Positions 39,205 to 47,540 of a stretch of 64,000 nucleotides of DNA are shown here, piece after piece. The number at the start of each line of letters is the position of its first letter. The stretch's first letter is position 1. This DNA is from Sneathiella sp. P13V-1 (GTDB taxonomy: Bacteria > Pseudomonadota > Alphaproteobacteria > Sneathiellales > Sneathiellaceae), in the NCBI RefSeq assembly GCF_015143595.1, contig NZ_WYEU01000003.1, forward strand, positions 248,001 through 312,000, written 5' to 3'. The notes under the pieces are model-generated. The model was not told the DNA's origin, did not search any database, and saw only the letters and a program-made list of their open reading frames with translations. The position numbers and the translations under genes were made by a program.

Positions 39205-39452
39205 AAATTCTATATTTTGCGTGGCTTAGATCTTCGCTTGGCAAATCAGAAGAAACAATCACACTTCCCGAAGAAGTGACCCACTTAAACGATCTGGTTG
39301 ATTGGCTAAAAAAACGCGGACCGGAGTTTGAAAAAGCGTTTTCCGATATGAGCACTGTGAGAATAGCGCTCAACCAGGAATATGTTACAGACAATCCTGT
39401 CTTAAATGGTGATGAAGAAATTGCCTTCTTCCCTCCAGTAACAGGAGGTTAG
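39201..39452 (+). CDS. moaD: Molybdopterin synthase sulfur carrier subunit MoaD
   Basis: Ubiquitin-like sulfur carrier of 83 residues. Its C-terminal Gly-Gly (PPVTGG) is thiocarboxylated and donates sulfur to precursor Z within the MoaD-MoaE complex. The start overlaps the moeA stop. moaE follows 3 bases later. Confidence 0.95.
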   Translation: MKILYFAWLRSSLGKSEETITLPEEVTHLNDLVDWLKKRGPEFEKAFSDMSTVRIALNQEYVTDNPVLNGDEEIAFFPPVTGG

Positions 39453-39455
39453 CCT

Positions 39456-39914
39456 ATGATTATTGTTCAGGAGGCGCCCTTTGATACAGGGGAGCAAATC
39501 CGGAATATATCCGAAGGAAAAACAGACATCGGCGCGATTGTCAGTTTCACAGGTCTGGTGCGTGATTTTAACGAAGGCAAAGGTGTCGGTGCACTGACAC
39601 TAGAACATTACCCAGGTATGACAGAAAAGCAGCTTGAGAAAATTGAAGCGGAAGCGCGCTCCCGTTGGGAATTAAACGACTGCCTTGTCATCCATCGTTA
39701 TGGTCGGATGGAAGTAAGTGAGCCGATCGTCCTTGTCATCACAACATCCGCGCATCGCAAAGATGCGTTTGCAGCCGCAGAATTTTTAATGGACTGGCTG
39801 AAAACACAAGCACCCTTCTGGAAACTTGAAGAAGGTGACGATGGAAATTCATCCTGGGTGGAAGAGCGGCAAAGCGATGTGGATGCCGCTCAAAAGTGGG
39901 ATCAGGCAGATTAA
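39456..39914 (+). CDS. moaE: Molybdopterin synthase catalytic subunit MoaE
   Basis: Large subunit of molybdopterin synthase, 152 residues. Family motifs are GAIVSFTGLVRDFNEGKGVGALTLEHYPGMTEKQL, VIHRYGRMEVSEPIVLVITTSAHRKDAF, and the catalytic lysine region LKTQAPFWKLEE. It ends the Moco gene run and converges with a Sel1-repeat gene, the two stops overlapping by 4 bases. Confidence 0.95.
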   Translation: MIIVQEAPFDTGEQIRNISEGKTDIGAIVSFTGLVRDFNEGKGVGALTLEHYPGMTEKQLEKIEAEARSRWELNDCLVIHRYGRMEVSEPIVLVITTSAHRKDAFAAAEFLMDWLKTQAPFWKLEEGDDGNSSWVEERQSDVDAAQKWDQAD

Positions 39915-41185
39915 TTCCTTGCCTGACGTTTCATAATCCATTCTGCCGCTTGACGATTTGCTTCGGCAATCTGAGCCTGCGTCATGTTTTTCGTCAAAAT
40001 AGCATTCATGCCACGTGCGCTAGCCTTCCCGCGCGCCGCCGAAATAAGAGACCACTTCAGAGCTGAAATCTCAGTATTCGCCTGTGCGATCTCCGCTTTT
40101 GCCGCCGCATTATCCAAAGGCACAGAGTTTGCAGTAGAGATAATCTCTTTGACCACCTTTGCATCCATACCTCTTGAAATAACCGGCATACGCGTCTTTG
40201 GAGCTTCAACTGCTTTTGCAACAGTCTTAGGCTCAGCCACCGGTTTAGGGGTAGAAGCTGCAGGTTGGAGCTGCTGCGAGGTCGCTGATGGTTGCGCAAC
40301 AGTTTTAGGCGGCGTCGCTGGTTGAGGTACTGGTTGGGCCGCAGGCGCAACAGATGCTACCGGTTTTGTTACGGCAGTCGTGGCCGCTGGCGCTGTGGTT
40401 TCAACAGGTGTCGCTGTCACTGGGGCAAGAGATGTCGACGCAATGGACGGACCTCCGCTAGCTTGCTGTTTACTTTTCAGTTGCTGCAGACGCAGCTTTG
40501 CCGCCGCCAATTTAAGCTGACGCTCCCGCTCTGCCTGTTCATTTGCAAGGCGCTCTTTCTCAGCGCGCGCGGCGTCATCGGCAACCCGTTGCTGTTTTGC
40601 CTGCTCCGCCGCACGTTGAGCGGCCAAAATCGCGGCTTGCCTACTTTGTTCTTTCACACGTTCTTCGCGTTTCGCGGCAGCATCACGCTGTGCAAGGAGC
40701 GCGCGTTGTTGATTAGCCCGGGCTTTTGCAGCTTGCTCCTCTGCTTTTTTACGTGCCTCTATCTGCTGTTCCCGTTGCGCCAGAATCTGCTTATACCGGA
40801 CATCATCAAGGCCAATATTGGTTCGATACCATTTACCGAGAAGTTCAATTGCACGCTTGTTGCCTTCTTCAAGTTGAACTGAAGTCATAAGCGGTTTGAT
40901 GCGACTGAGTGCCTGTTCTGCTGCCACGACATTCTGGGAGGCCGCAAGCCGGAACCAGGCAAAGGCTTCCGGCAGATCTTTCTTTACGCCAGGCACACCT
41001 TTTTCAAAAATAACACCAAGATTATATTGTGCATCCAGATGGCCTTCCGCACCTTCTTTGGACCAAAGAGAAACAGCCGTTCCGAAATCTTCTTGCTGGT
41101 ATGCGGCAAGCCCTTTTTCAAAACTTGCATGGGCGGTATTCCCCATAAGTACCAGTGCCCCTAACATCAACCCGAAACGCTTCAT
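39911..41185 (-). CDS. Exported Sel1-repeat / coiled-coil / Ala-Pro-rich protein
   Basis: A 424-residue protein with a signal peptide (MKRFGLMLGALVLMGNTAHA). Two Sel1/TPR-like repeats follow (FEKGLAAYQQEDFGTAVSLW...AQYNLGVIFEKG...EAFAWFRLAAS, residues 22-95). A long Gln/Ala/Arg/Glu coiled coil spans about residues 135-245, then an Ala/Pro/Thr/Val-rich linker, then a helical C-terminal domain with KWSLISAARGKASARGMNAIL. The layout resembles periplasmic scaffold proteins, but I do not recognise the family. ATG 41185 is preferred over an upstream TTG. Confidence 0.75.
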   Translation of the reverse strand: MKRFGLMLGALVLMGNTAHASFEKGLAAYQQEDFGTAVSLWSKEGAEGHLDAQYNLGVIFEKGVPGVKKDLPEAFAWFRLAASQNVVAAEQALSRIKPLMTSVQLEEGNKRAIELLGKWYRTNIGLDDVRYKQILAQREQQIEARKKAEEQAAKARANQQRALLAQRDAAAKREERVKEQSRQAAILAAQRAAEQAKQQRVADDAARAEKERLANEQAERERQLKLAAAKLRLQQLKSKQQASGGPSIASTSLAPVTATPVETTAPAATTAVTKPVASVAPAAQPVPQPATPPKTVAQPSATSQQLQPAASTPKPVAEPKTVAKAVEAPKTRMPVISRGMDAKVVKEIISTANSVPLDNAAAKAEIAQANTEISALKWSLISAARGKASARGMNAILTKNMTQAQIAEANRQAAEWIMKRQARN

Positions 41186-41304
41186 CTTGCCTGCCAATTC
41201 CCAGAATTCTTCTCAAAGGTGCCTTTGAACACCAATCCGCCCAATTCATTCATCAATAGCGATTTTAACGGCCTTTATAAAGAAAAAATAAGGCAGAAAT
41301 GCAG

Positions 41305-41328
41305 ACAGCCGCCTAAAAAGGCGGCTGT
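41305..41328. repeat. Perfect 10-bp palindromic hairpin downstream of ilvE
   Basis: ACAGCCGCCT (41305-41314) and AGGCGGCTGT (41319-41328) form a 10-bp stem with loop AAAA. There is no immediate U-tract on either strand. It probably ends or stabilises the ilvE mRNA. Confidence 0.6.
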
Positions 41329-41353
41329 TCAACAAACCCTGTTCCAGCAGTGC

Positions 41354-42238
41354 TTAAGCAGCGGCTCTGCGATGAACAATATTCTCATAGTCAGCAATCA
41401 AAGTCTGACACACCGCCCCTGGAGTAAATGTGTAATCATCAATGCACTGTACAGGTGTTACCTCTGCGGCTGTGCCGGTCAGGAAACACTCATCGAAATC
41501 AGCCATTTCCTCTGGTTTGATTGCACGTTCCACAACTTCATACCCACGCGCTTTTGCCAGATCAATAACAGTGCGGCGCGTAATACCGTCCAGGAAGCAG
41601 TCTGGTGTTGGCGTATAAAGAGTCGTCCCTTTTGCGAAGAAGATATTCGCACCTGTTGCTTCGGCAACCAACCCACGATAATCCAGCATTACCGCATCAT
41701 CATAACCTTCTCTTTCCGCAGCATGTTTGCTGAGCGTGCAGATCATATAAAGGCCAGCAGCTTTTGATTCCGTTGGAATGGTTTCAGGGGAAGGACGTTT
41801 CCACTTTGAAAGTTGCAGATGAATACCTTTCATGCGGGCTTCTGGATCGAAGTAGCTTGGCCAAACCCAGGCAGCAACCGCAAAGTTGATTTTATTCTGC
41901 TGAGCTGACACACCCATCATTTCGCTGCCGCGCCACGCAACTGGACGCAGATAACCATTTACGATCTGGTTTGCCGCAACGGTTTCAATACAGGCTTTAT
42001 TGATTTCCTCAACAGTCATCCCGATATCAAATCCCAGGATTTCCGCGGAACGAACAAGGCGCTCACTATGCTCAGTCAGCTTGAAAATTTCACCATCATA
42101 GACACGCACCCCCTCAAACACGCTGCTGGCATAATGAAGGCCATGCGTCAGAACATGTACATTGGCATCTCGCCAATCAACCAGTTTTCCATTAAACCAT
42201 ATATAGCCGTCTCGGTCGGCGAAGGACGTGGTATCCAT
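41354..42238 (-). CDS. ilvE: Branched-chain amino acid aminotransferase
   Basis: Class IV PLP enzyme for the last step of Leu, Ile and Val synthesis. The product is 294 residues. It starts MDTTSFADRDGYIWFNGKLVDWRDANVHVLTHGLHYASSVFEG, with the GLHYASSVFEG motif, and has LMLDYRGLVAEATGANIFF-type sequence near residue 190 (seen as MLDYRGLVAEATGANIFFAK). The upstream 56 codons of open frame are non-conserved and overlap the divergent MarR gene, so ATG 42238 is used. It is divergent from a MarR gene, a neighbourhood kept in several alphaproteobacteria. Confidence 0.95.
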   Translation of the reverse strand: MDTTSFADRDGYIWFNGKLVDWRDANVHVLTHGLHYASSVFEGVRVYDGEIFKLTEHSERLVRSAEILGFDIGMTVEEINKACIETVAANQIVNGYLRPVAWRGSEMMGVSAQQNKINFAVAAWVWPSYFDPEARMKGIHLQLSKWKRPSPETIPTESKAAGLYMICTLSKHAAEREGYDDAVMLDYRGLVAEATGANIFFAKGTTLYTPTPDCFLDGITRRTVIDLAKARGYEVVERAIKPEEMADFDECFLTGTAAEVTPVQCIDDYTFTPGAVCQTLIADYENIVHRRAAA

Positions 42239-42341
42239 TTTAATACACCTTGAGTTATAATATGTCGTATTTTTGCACACAGAGTTCGTTTCTTTCGAAT
42301 CGACGAGATAATTGGTAACATTATGAGAAAAATAAGTCAAC

Positions 42342-42836
42342 ATGACTGACATAAAATCTGCAACAAATCCGCTTTTCCTGCGTGAAGAGGAGCTTAGACA
42401 GTGCATAGAGCTGCTGTTTTTTGCTTACAGGGACTTCACCGCAGGCCCAGATCAGATCTTAAAAGACTACGGATTCGGGCGTGCCCACCACCGTGTTATC
42501 CATTTTGTTGGGCGAAATCCCGGGATAACCGTGTCTGAGCTTCTCGATATTCTGCGGATCACCAAACAAAGCCTGAGCCGCGTCCTTAACGCGCTCGTTG
42601 AACGTGGCTTTGTCGAGCAAAAACCGGGCGCCACAGACAGACGCCAGCGTCTTTTATACCTGACAGCCGATGGTAAAAAGCTCGAACACAAAATCAGTCG
42701 TGTGCAACAGGAACAGGTCGCGCAAGCCTTTCGGGATGCGGGCGGTGATGCGGTTGCTGGGTACCGGAAAGTTCTGGAAGGGCTGATTAACGAAGATGAT
42801 CGGGACATTGCTTTAAAGCGCATTATGGGACAATAG
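42342..42836 (+). CDS. MarR family regulator (PetP-like)
   Basis: A 164-residue winged-helix regulator. Its core is GRAHHRVIHFVGRNPGITVSELLDILRITKQSLSRVLNALVERGFVEQ, followed by the wing GATDRRQRLLYLTADGKKLE. It is 3 bases ahead of an OmpR-type response regulator. The MarR-response regulator pair resembles petP-petR of Rhodobacter, where the pair affects cytochrome bc1 expression. Equivalence here is inferred from order only. Probable autoregulation through the 103-base divergent region shared with ilvE. Confidence 0.88.
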   Translation: MTDIKSATNPLFLREEELRQCIELLFFAYRDFTAGPDQILKDYGFGRAHHRVIHFVGRNPGITVSELLDILRITKQSLSRVLNALVERGFVEQKPGATDRRQRLLYLTADGKKLEHKISRVQQEQVAQAFRDAGGDAVAGYRKVLEGLINEDDRDIALKRIMGQ

Positions 42837-42839
42837 CTT

Positions 42840-43523
42840 ATGCTGGATAACGCGCCGCACATTTTGGTTGTTGACGATGATACGCGTCTTGCTTCCCTAT
42901 TAAAGCAGTATCTGTCTGAAAATAAGTATCGAGTTTCCGTAGCTGGAAACGCAGATGATGCGCGCCAAAAGATGTCAGGGCTGTCTTTCGATCTGCTGGT
43001 TCTTGATAGAATGATGCCCGGTGAGGATGGACTTTCTCTTGCAAAAGCCATCCGAAGCGAAGGTGGCCTTAACAAGTCCGTCGCCATTCTGATGCTCACC
43101 GCCATGGCAGAAACCGATGATCGAATCGACGGACTTGAGGCCGGTGTAGATGATTATCTGACAAAACCTTTTGAACCAAGGGAACTTCTCTTGCGCATTG
43201 ATGCAATATTGCGCCGCGCCCGTCAGGAAACAATGTCTCAGATCAGCTTCGGTGGATTTGAGTTTGATATTACAAAAGGGGAACTATTAAAAGACGGAGC
43301 AATCATCAATCTTACCTCAAGTGAGCAGTTACTGTTAAAAACACTTGCCTCCTCACCCGGTGTCTCCGTAACGCGAGACGAATTAAGCGTAACGAGTGGC
43401 GCGCAAGGGAGAGCGGTAGATGTGCAAATCACCCGTCTTCGCCGGAAAATTGAGGAAGACCCCAAACTCCCCAGATATCTGCAAACAGTCCGTGGCGAGG
43501 GATATGTTTTGTGGGTAGACTGA
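42840..43523 (+). CDS. OmpR-family response regulator (PetR-like)
   Basis: A 227-residue two-component regulator. The receiver domain has the acidic pocket VVDDD (residues 10-14), phospho-acceptor D56 in LLVLDRMMPGEDG and K105-type lysine in DYLTKPFEPREL. A winged-helix DNA-binding domain (INLTSSEQLLLKTL...RAVDVQITRLRRKIEEDPKLPRYLQTVRGEGY) completes it. It is cotranscribed with the MarR gene upstream and the kinase downstream. Confidence 0.95.
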   Translation: MLDNAPHILVVDDDTRLASLLKQYLSENKYRVSVAGNADDARQKMSGLSFDLLVLDRMMPGEDGLSLAKAIRSEGGLNKSVAILMLTAMAETDDRIDGLEAGVDDYLTKPFEPRELLLRIDAILRRARQETMSQISFGGFEFDITKGELLKDGAIINLTSSEQLLLKTLASSPGVSVTRDELSVTSGAQGRAVDVQITRLRRKIEEDPKLPRYLQTVRGEGYVLWVD

Positions 43524-43552
43524 ATTAACAACACGCAAGCAACGGTTATCGG

Positions 43553-44893
43553 ATGAAAATAGCTCTTCCAATTGCGGGATCCATGAAACGCTTTATGCCA
43601 CGGACGCTTTTCGCCCGCTCGCTGCTGATTGTGTTGTTGCCGACTATTTTGCTGCAGATTCTAGCCACATACATTTTCTATGAACGGCACTGGAACAATG
43701 TAGCCAGACGATTGGCCCAGGGTGTGTCTGGTGAAGTGGCTGCTGTCATTTCCTTGACGGACCGTTTCCCTGGAGAAGAGGCCAAGGCGAGTGTTACTAA
43801 AATCGCACGTGATCAGATGCGCCTTACGGTATCCTTTCTGGATGAAGCACTGGGAACTCCCCCTGAAATAGCCGCCCATGATTACGGATTTCTGGAAAGT
43901 CACCTGGCAAATGAACTAAGAAACAGTCTTCCGGGTAGAGAATTTATTGTTCGCACCGCCCCTAAACTGGAGACGGTTATCATCCGTGTGCAACTACCGG
44001 ACGAGATTCTTCAGGTCATTGTCCGAGACAAACGCCTTTTCTCCAGCACGACCTATATCTTTATTATGTGGATGGTGGGCATCTCACTTGCCTTGCTTGG
44101 CATTGCCATTGTGTTTCTGAGAAACCAGATGCGGCCGATCAGGCAACTCGCCAAGGCCGCCGATGAATTCGGTAAGGGGCATGAAATTCCTGATTTTAAA
44201 CCCTCTGGTGCACAGGAAATTCGGCTTGCTTCCAATGCGTTTCATGAAATGAAGCATCGTATCAAACGGCAAATCACACAACGCACAGAAATGCTGGCTG
44301 GCGTAAGTCATGACCTTCGCACCCCCCTTACTCGCATGACATTGCAGCTTGCCATGATGCCGGAGGGAGAGGCCAAATCGAACCTCACTGGTGATGTAGA
44401 AGACATGCGGCACATGGTGGAAGGCTACCTTGCCTTTGCGAAAGGTCAGGAAGCAGAAGCCGTTCAAGAGATTGATCTGGTAACAATCGTTCGGGATGTT
44501 GTTGAAAATGCCCGCAGGCAAGGGGCAAATATCGATCTTATTGTTCCGGCACAAATCGTAACCAAATTGCGCGCCAACAGCATCAAACGCGGCCTTACCA
44601 ATCTGGTAGAAAACGCAAGACGCCATGCCAGCGAAATCCGGGTAACAGTTGGTCACCGAGAAAATCAAATCCTTGTTCTTATTGATGATGATGGCCCTGG
44701 CATTCCCGCAGATCAACGCGATGATGTGTTCAGACCCTTCCATCGCCTTGATAGCTCACGAAATTCAGAAACAGGGGGCAGCGGCCTAGGAATGACTATT
44801 ACCCGCGACATTATAATGGGTCACGGCGGCCATATTGTTCTGGCGGATTCCCCATTTGGCGGCTTGCGGGTTGAAATAACGCTCCCTGCATAA
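43553..44893 (+). CDS. Sensor histidine kinase (EnvZ-like)
   Basis: Membrane kinase of 446 residues, cognate to the upstream regulator. It has a first membrane helix (residues 20-40), a periplasmic domain of about 125 residues and a second helix (IFIMWMVGISLALLGIAIVF). A HAMP linker (RPIRQLAKAADEFGKGHEI) is followed by H-box SHDLRTPLTRMTLQL, N-box LTNLVENARRHA, and G-boxes DDDGPGIP and GGSGLGMTI. The signal is unknown. ATG 43553 is one option; ATG 43583 (MKRFMPRTLFARSL) also fits. Confidence 0.93.
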   Translation: MKIALPIAGSMKRFMPRTLFARSLLIVLLPTILLQILATYIFYERHWNNVARRLAQGVSGEVAAVISLTDRFPGEEAKASVTKIARDQMRLTVSFLDEALGTPPEIAAHDYGFLESHLANELRNSLPGREFIVRTAPKLETVIIRVQLPDEILQVIVRDKRLFSSTTYIFIMWMVGISLALLGIAIVFLRNQMRPIRQLAKAADEFGKGHEIPDFKPSGAQEIRLASNAFHEMKHRIKRQITQRTEMLAGVSHDLRTPLTRMTLQLAMMPEGEAKSNLTGDVEDMRHMVEGYLAFAKGQEAEAVQEIDLVTIVRDVVENARRQGANIDLIVPAQIVTKLRANSIKRGLTNLVENARRHASEIRVTVGHRENQILVLIDDDGPGIPADQRDDVFRPFHRLDSSRNSETGGSGLGMTITRDIIMGHGGHIVLADSPFGGLRVEITLPA

Positions 44894-44895
44894 CG

Positions 44896-45234
44896 TCATT
44901 TCTTGAAGGGGGCGAAAGCTGCTTCAATTTTCGCGTTTACTGCCTGCTCTGTGATCGGCGATTGCGCAAATGCGGTATTAGCTGCCATCAAAACAGGGGG
45001 AACGGCAGCAAGAGCCGTTGGCGGCGTGGTAACACCTTTCGCAATTGTGAAAACCGTCATCAGTTCTTTTTGATAGGTATCCGTCAGTTTTCCGATCAAT
45101 TCATCCCTTTCAGCAAACACAGAAAATGCGGCTTTGACTTTTGCCTGCGCGTCTTTTAAGGTTTTTGATTGCTCTTCGAAAAGCGACGTCAAATCTGGCG
45201 GAGAAGGCATATCATCCTGTAAATCTGAACTCAT
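44896..45234 (-). CDS. Hypothetical protein, 112 aa
   Basis: No family recognised. The sequence MSSDLQDDMPSPPDLTSLFEEQSKTLKDAQAKVKAAFSVFAERDELIGKL suggests an acidic N-terminus then long helices. The middle is rich in Ala, Pro and Val (TTPPTALAAVPPVLMAANTAFA). No signal peptide or obvious membrane segment. It converges on the kinase gene, with 2 bases between the stops, and uses codons like its neighbours, so it is probably real. Confidence 0.6.
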   Translation of the reverse strand: MSSDLQDDMPSPPDLTSLFEEQSKTLKDAQAKVKAAFSVFAERDELIGKLTDTYQKELMTVFTIAKGVTTPPTALAAVPPVLMAANTAFAQSPITEQAVNAKIEAAFAPFKK

Positions 45235-45291
45235 ACCAGTACCTTATTCGTGATGGTCAACAAGAACGCCCCTGGGCACTGTTCTGTGAAA

Positions 45292-45981
45292 TCAAATCAC
45301 TGCTTTCGGAAAACACTTATCGAATTCTTGCGTACCGTTGTTCGAGAAAATAACCAACCGTGTCCCGGTGTCGCGGCGCGCCCAACCCAGCTCGAAAAAC
45401 CGATCCAGAAGAGAGGTTCCCAAAGACCCTGCCAAATGACTTCGTCTCACACTCCAATCAAGGCAGGGCTTGCACAAAGCACGGCGCTGTTTTGTCAAGG
45501 CTTCGATATCTATTCCCAGACCGCGTACGAATGTCTCTCCGCCATCTGTCAGTGAAAGTGCGTCATCATGGACCTTAATAAACTGACGCGCCACCATGCT
45601 GTCATACATCTGCACACCCATGGTGCCCGCGAGATGATTATAGCAAACCCGGCTGTGTTTAAGGGCCGGGTCCTTTGGCCCCGTTCTTAGTCTTGTGTGC
45701 CCCTTGCTTTCTGCAAGGCCCGCAAGGCTTTCCAGAACACTGGCGACTTCATCATCCGCAAGACAGTAATAACGATGCCGTCCTTGCTTCCTTTGAGTTA
45801 GCAAGCCACCCTCTTCAAGCTTTTTGAGATGAGAGCTCGCAGTTTGAGCCGTAATACCAGCCACTCCAGCAAGTTCGGTCGCAGTCAACGCCATGCCGTT
45901 CATCATAGCACTTAACATATTTGCTCTGGTAGGTTCCCCGATAAGGGAAGCGATTAATGCGATATCAGGCCCTTCTTTCAT
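45292..45981 (-). CDS. ArsR-family winged-helix regulator with C-terminal extension
   Basis: A 229-residue regulator. The N-terminal ArsR-type winged helix (IASLIGEPTRANMLSAMMNGMALTATELAGVAGITAQTASSHLKKLEEGGLL, residues 10-62) is followed by RHRYYCLADDEVASVLESL. The C-terminal half has cysteines (RVCYNHLAGTMG, RRALCKPCLDWSVRRSHL) that might bind a metal or sense redox state. Length is about double a simple ArsR. It is divergent from a NIPSNAP/monooxygenase pair, which it may control. Confidence 0.88.
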   Translation of the reverse strand: MKEGPDIALIASLIGEPTRANMLSAMMNGMALTATELAGVAGITAQTASSHLKKLEEGGLLTQRKQGRHRYYCLADDEVASVLESLAGLAESKGHTRLRTGPKDPALKHSRVCYNHLAGTMGVQMYDSMVARQFIKVHDDALSLTDGGETFVRGLGIDIEALTKQRRALCKPCLDWSVRRSHLAGSLGTSLLDRFFELGWARRDTGTRLVIFSNNGTQEFDKCFPKAVI

Positions 45982-46063
45982 ACTTCGACATTAATCGAAA
46001 CATGAAAGCAGTGCAATCACCTATACCTTCACACCTCTCAATCAAGTGGAAAGAAAACTCAAG

Positions 46064-46393
46064 ATGATTACATGCTTTATCCGATACCAAATTGATCCAA
46101 CAAAGAAAGAACAATTCATTCAGTACGCCCAAAACTGGGGGCAAGCCATCCCACGCTGCGGCGCTGATCTGATCGGTTATTACGCCCCGCATGAAGGATC
46201 CAGCACGTTGGCTTACGGTGTGTATTCGATTGAAAATCTAGCTGCCTATGAAGCATATCGAGCACGCCTGTCCCAAGATCCATTGGGTCGGGAAAATTAC
46301 GAATTTGCGCAAAAGGAAAAATTCTTACTTCGTGAGGACCGAACCTTCCTGAAGCTAGCCTCTGCACCTCATGGCATCAAGGTGACGCCATGA
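46064..46393 (+). CDS. NIPSNAP family protein
   Basis: A 109-residue protein of the dimeric alpha/beta-barrel superfamily with a NIPSNAP pattern: ITCFIRYQIDPTKKEQFIQYAQNWGQAIPRCGADLIGYYAPHEGSSTLAYGVYSIENLAAYEAYRARL. Bacterial members are of unknown activity and often sit near stress or detoxification genes. ATG 46064 has GGAAAG 9 bases upstream. The next gene overlaps by 4 bases. Confidence 0.85.
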   Translation: MITCFIRYQIDPTKKEQFIQYAQNWGQAIPRCGADLIGYYAPHEGSSTLAYGVYSIENLAAYEAYRARLSQDPLGRENYEFAQKEKFLLREDRTFLKLASAPHGIKVTP

Positions 46394-46734
46394 TCGCGGT
46401 TATTTTTGAAGTAGAACCCTACCCTGAACATAAGAATGCCTATCTGGACATCGCGTCACAACTCCGCAATCAATTGGAAAAAATTGAAGGATTTATCTCA
46501 GTGGAACGATTTCAAAGCCTGACGAATGCTGACAAAATCCTCTCCCTCTCCTTCTTTGAAAATGAAGAATCTGTCCAACGTTGGCGTAATCTGGAAGCAC
46601 ACCGTAAAGCTCAAGAAGCTGGGCGAAACGAGTTATTCAAAGCATACAGATTAAGAATTGCCTCGGTCGTTCGAGACTATGGAAAAGAGAAACGTAACGA
46701 AGCCCCCCTCGACAGTCTTGATTTCCATGACTGA
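46390..46734 (+). CDS. Antibiotic-biosynthesis-monooxygenase (ABM) family protein
   Basis: A 114-residue single ABM domain: MIAVIFEVEPYPEHKNAYLDIASQLRNQLEKIEGFISVERFQSL...ILSLSFFENEESVQRWRNLEAHRKAQEAGR. Such small ferredoxin-like dimers oxidise quinone-type or aldehyde compounds, or have no known activity. Overlaps the NIPSNAP gene by 4 bases, so the two are translationally coupled. The two proteins share the same superfold. Confidence 0.87.
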   Translation: MIAVIFEVEPYPEHKNAYLDIASQLRNQLEKIEGFISVERFQSLTNADKILSLSFFENEESVQRWRNLEAHRKAQEAGRNELFKAYRLRIASVVRDYGKEKRNEAPLDSLDFHD

Positions 46735-46745
46735 TGTTATCACTT

Positions 46746-47087
46746 TTAGTGCAGACGCTGCCCCGGCGCGACATCATGATCAGGTGAGATCAATGAAATC
46801 GCACCGTCAGCATCACTAAACCCAAGCACCAAAACCTCAGACATCAAAGGGCCTATTTGCCGCGGCGGAAAATTAACGACCGCGGCAATCATTTTACCAA
46901 CCAGTTCTTCGGGAGTGTAATGAACCGTAATTTGCGCAGAGCTCTTCTTCTCCCCAATTTCAGGGCCGAAATCGATCCACAATTTATAAGCAGGTTTGCG
47001 CGCTTCTTTAAAAACCTCGGCTTTAACAATCCGCCCGGTCCGAATATCAACTTTCATGAAGTCATCAAAGGTGATTTCCTCTGACAT
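46746..47087 (-). CDS. csaA: CsaA-like tRNA-binding protein
   Basis: A 113-residue stand-alone EMAP/tRNA-binding OB fold: ITFDDFMKVDIRTGRIVKAEVFKEARKPAYKLWIDFGPEIGEKKSSAQIT...GKMIAAVVNFPPRQIGPLMSEVLVLGF. CsaA proteins have been linked to export chaperone activity in Bacillus and bind tRNA-like folds. ATG 47087 (MSEEITF) has GGGGAAAG upstream; an ATG at 47099 overlaps the previous stop. It follows a phasin-like gene. Confidence 0.9.
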   Translation of the reverse strand: MSEEITFDDFMKVDIRTGRIVKAEVFKEARKPAYKLWIDFGPEIGEKKSSAQITVHYTPEELVGKMIAAVVNFPPRQIGPLMSEVLVLGFSDADGAISLISPDHDVAPGQRLH

Positions 47088-47099
47088 ATCTTTCCCCAT

Positions 47100-47507
47100 C
47101 TATCCACCAGAGAATTTCTTGGCGGTTTCTTCTATTTTTGCCATTGAAGCCGTCACCGACTGGCTCAGTTTTTCATAAGACAGATTTGTTGTTTCCGTCA
47201 TCTTATTCGCCGTCTCAGAGAAATGGCTAACGATTTCCTCGATATTCTGCAAATTCACAATAGGTGGTGCGAAACCGGCAATCGAAGCATTTTGCTTTAT
47301 CGAAGCCTGCAACCCTTCCAGACTTTTCGCAAACACGTCCTGCTGGCTTGCAATGATATGCTGCAAAGCTGCCGCAGCCTCCTGCGACACCTCACCCATC
47401 ACTTGCACATTCTGCATCTGACCTGCTTCGGCAGCAGACATATCTGGAATAAGAACCTTGCCGGCCAAATGTGGAGGCTTGGATCCTCCGGCTTGCTCTT
47501 CTGACAT
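47100..47507 (-). CDS. Small helical protein, phasin-like
   Basis: A 135-residue protein without a firm family. The second half is amphipathic helix (ALQHIIASQQDVFAKSLEGLQASIKQ... NIEEIVSHFSETANKMTETTNLSYEKLSQSVTASMAKIEETAKKF), the pattern of phasins that coat polyhydroxyalkanoate granules. The N-terminus is flexible and Gly/Pro-rich. No PHA genes are in the window, so the phasin call is weak. Its ribosome site lies in the 3' arm of a hairpin (47517-47540). Confidence 0.55.
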   Translation of the reverse strand: MSEEQAGGSKPPHLAGKVLIPDMSAAEAGQMQNVQVMGEVSQEAAAALQHIIASQQDVFAKSLEGLQASIKQNASIAGFAPPIVNLQNIEEIVSHFSETANKMTETTNLSYEKLSQSVTASMAKIEETAKKFSGG

Positions 47508-47516
47508 TAAACTTTC

Positions 47517-47540
47517 CTTTCAGTGGAATTGCACTGAAAG
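47517..47540 (-). promoter_or_regulatory. Hairpin overlapping the ribosome site of the phasin-like gene
   Basis: CTTTCAGTG (47517-47525) and CACTGAAAG (47532-47540) form a perfect 9-bp stem with a 6-base loop. On the minus strand the 3' arm runs into GGAAAG, the likely Shine-Dalgarno 5 bases before the start at 47507. Partial sequestration is possible; it may also be the proC mRNA end. Confidence 0.4.

Noticed and set aside
41305-41328. Factor-independent terminator for ilvE
   Set aside because: The stem is strong, but no U-tract follows within 15 bases on either strand; listed only as a palindromic hairpin.
42239-42406. N-terminal extension of ilvE
   Set aside because: The 56 extra residues have no family match and overlap the divergent MarR start; the real start is 42238.
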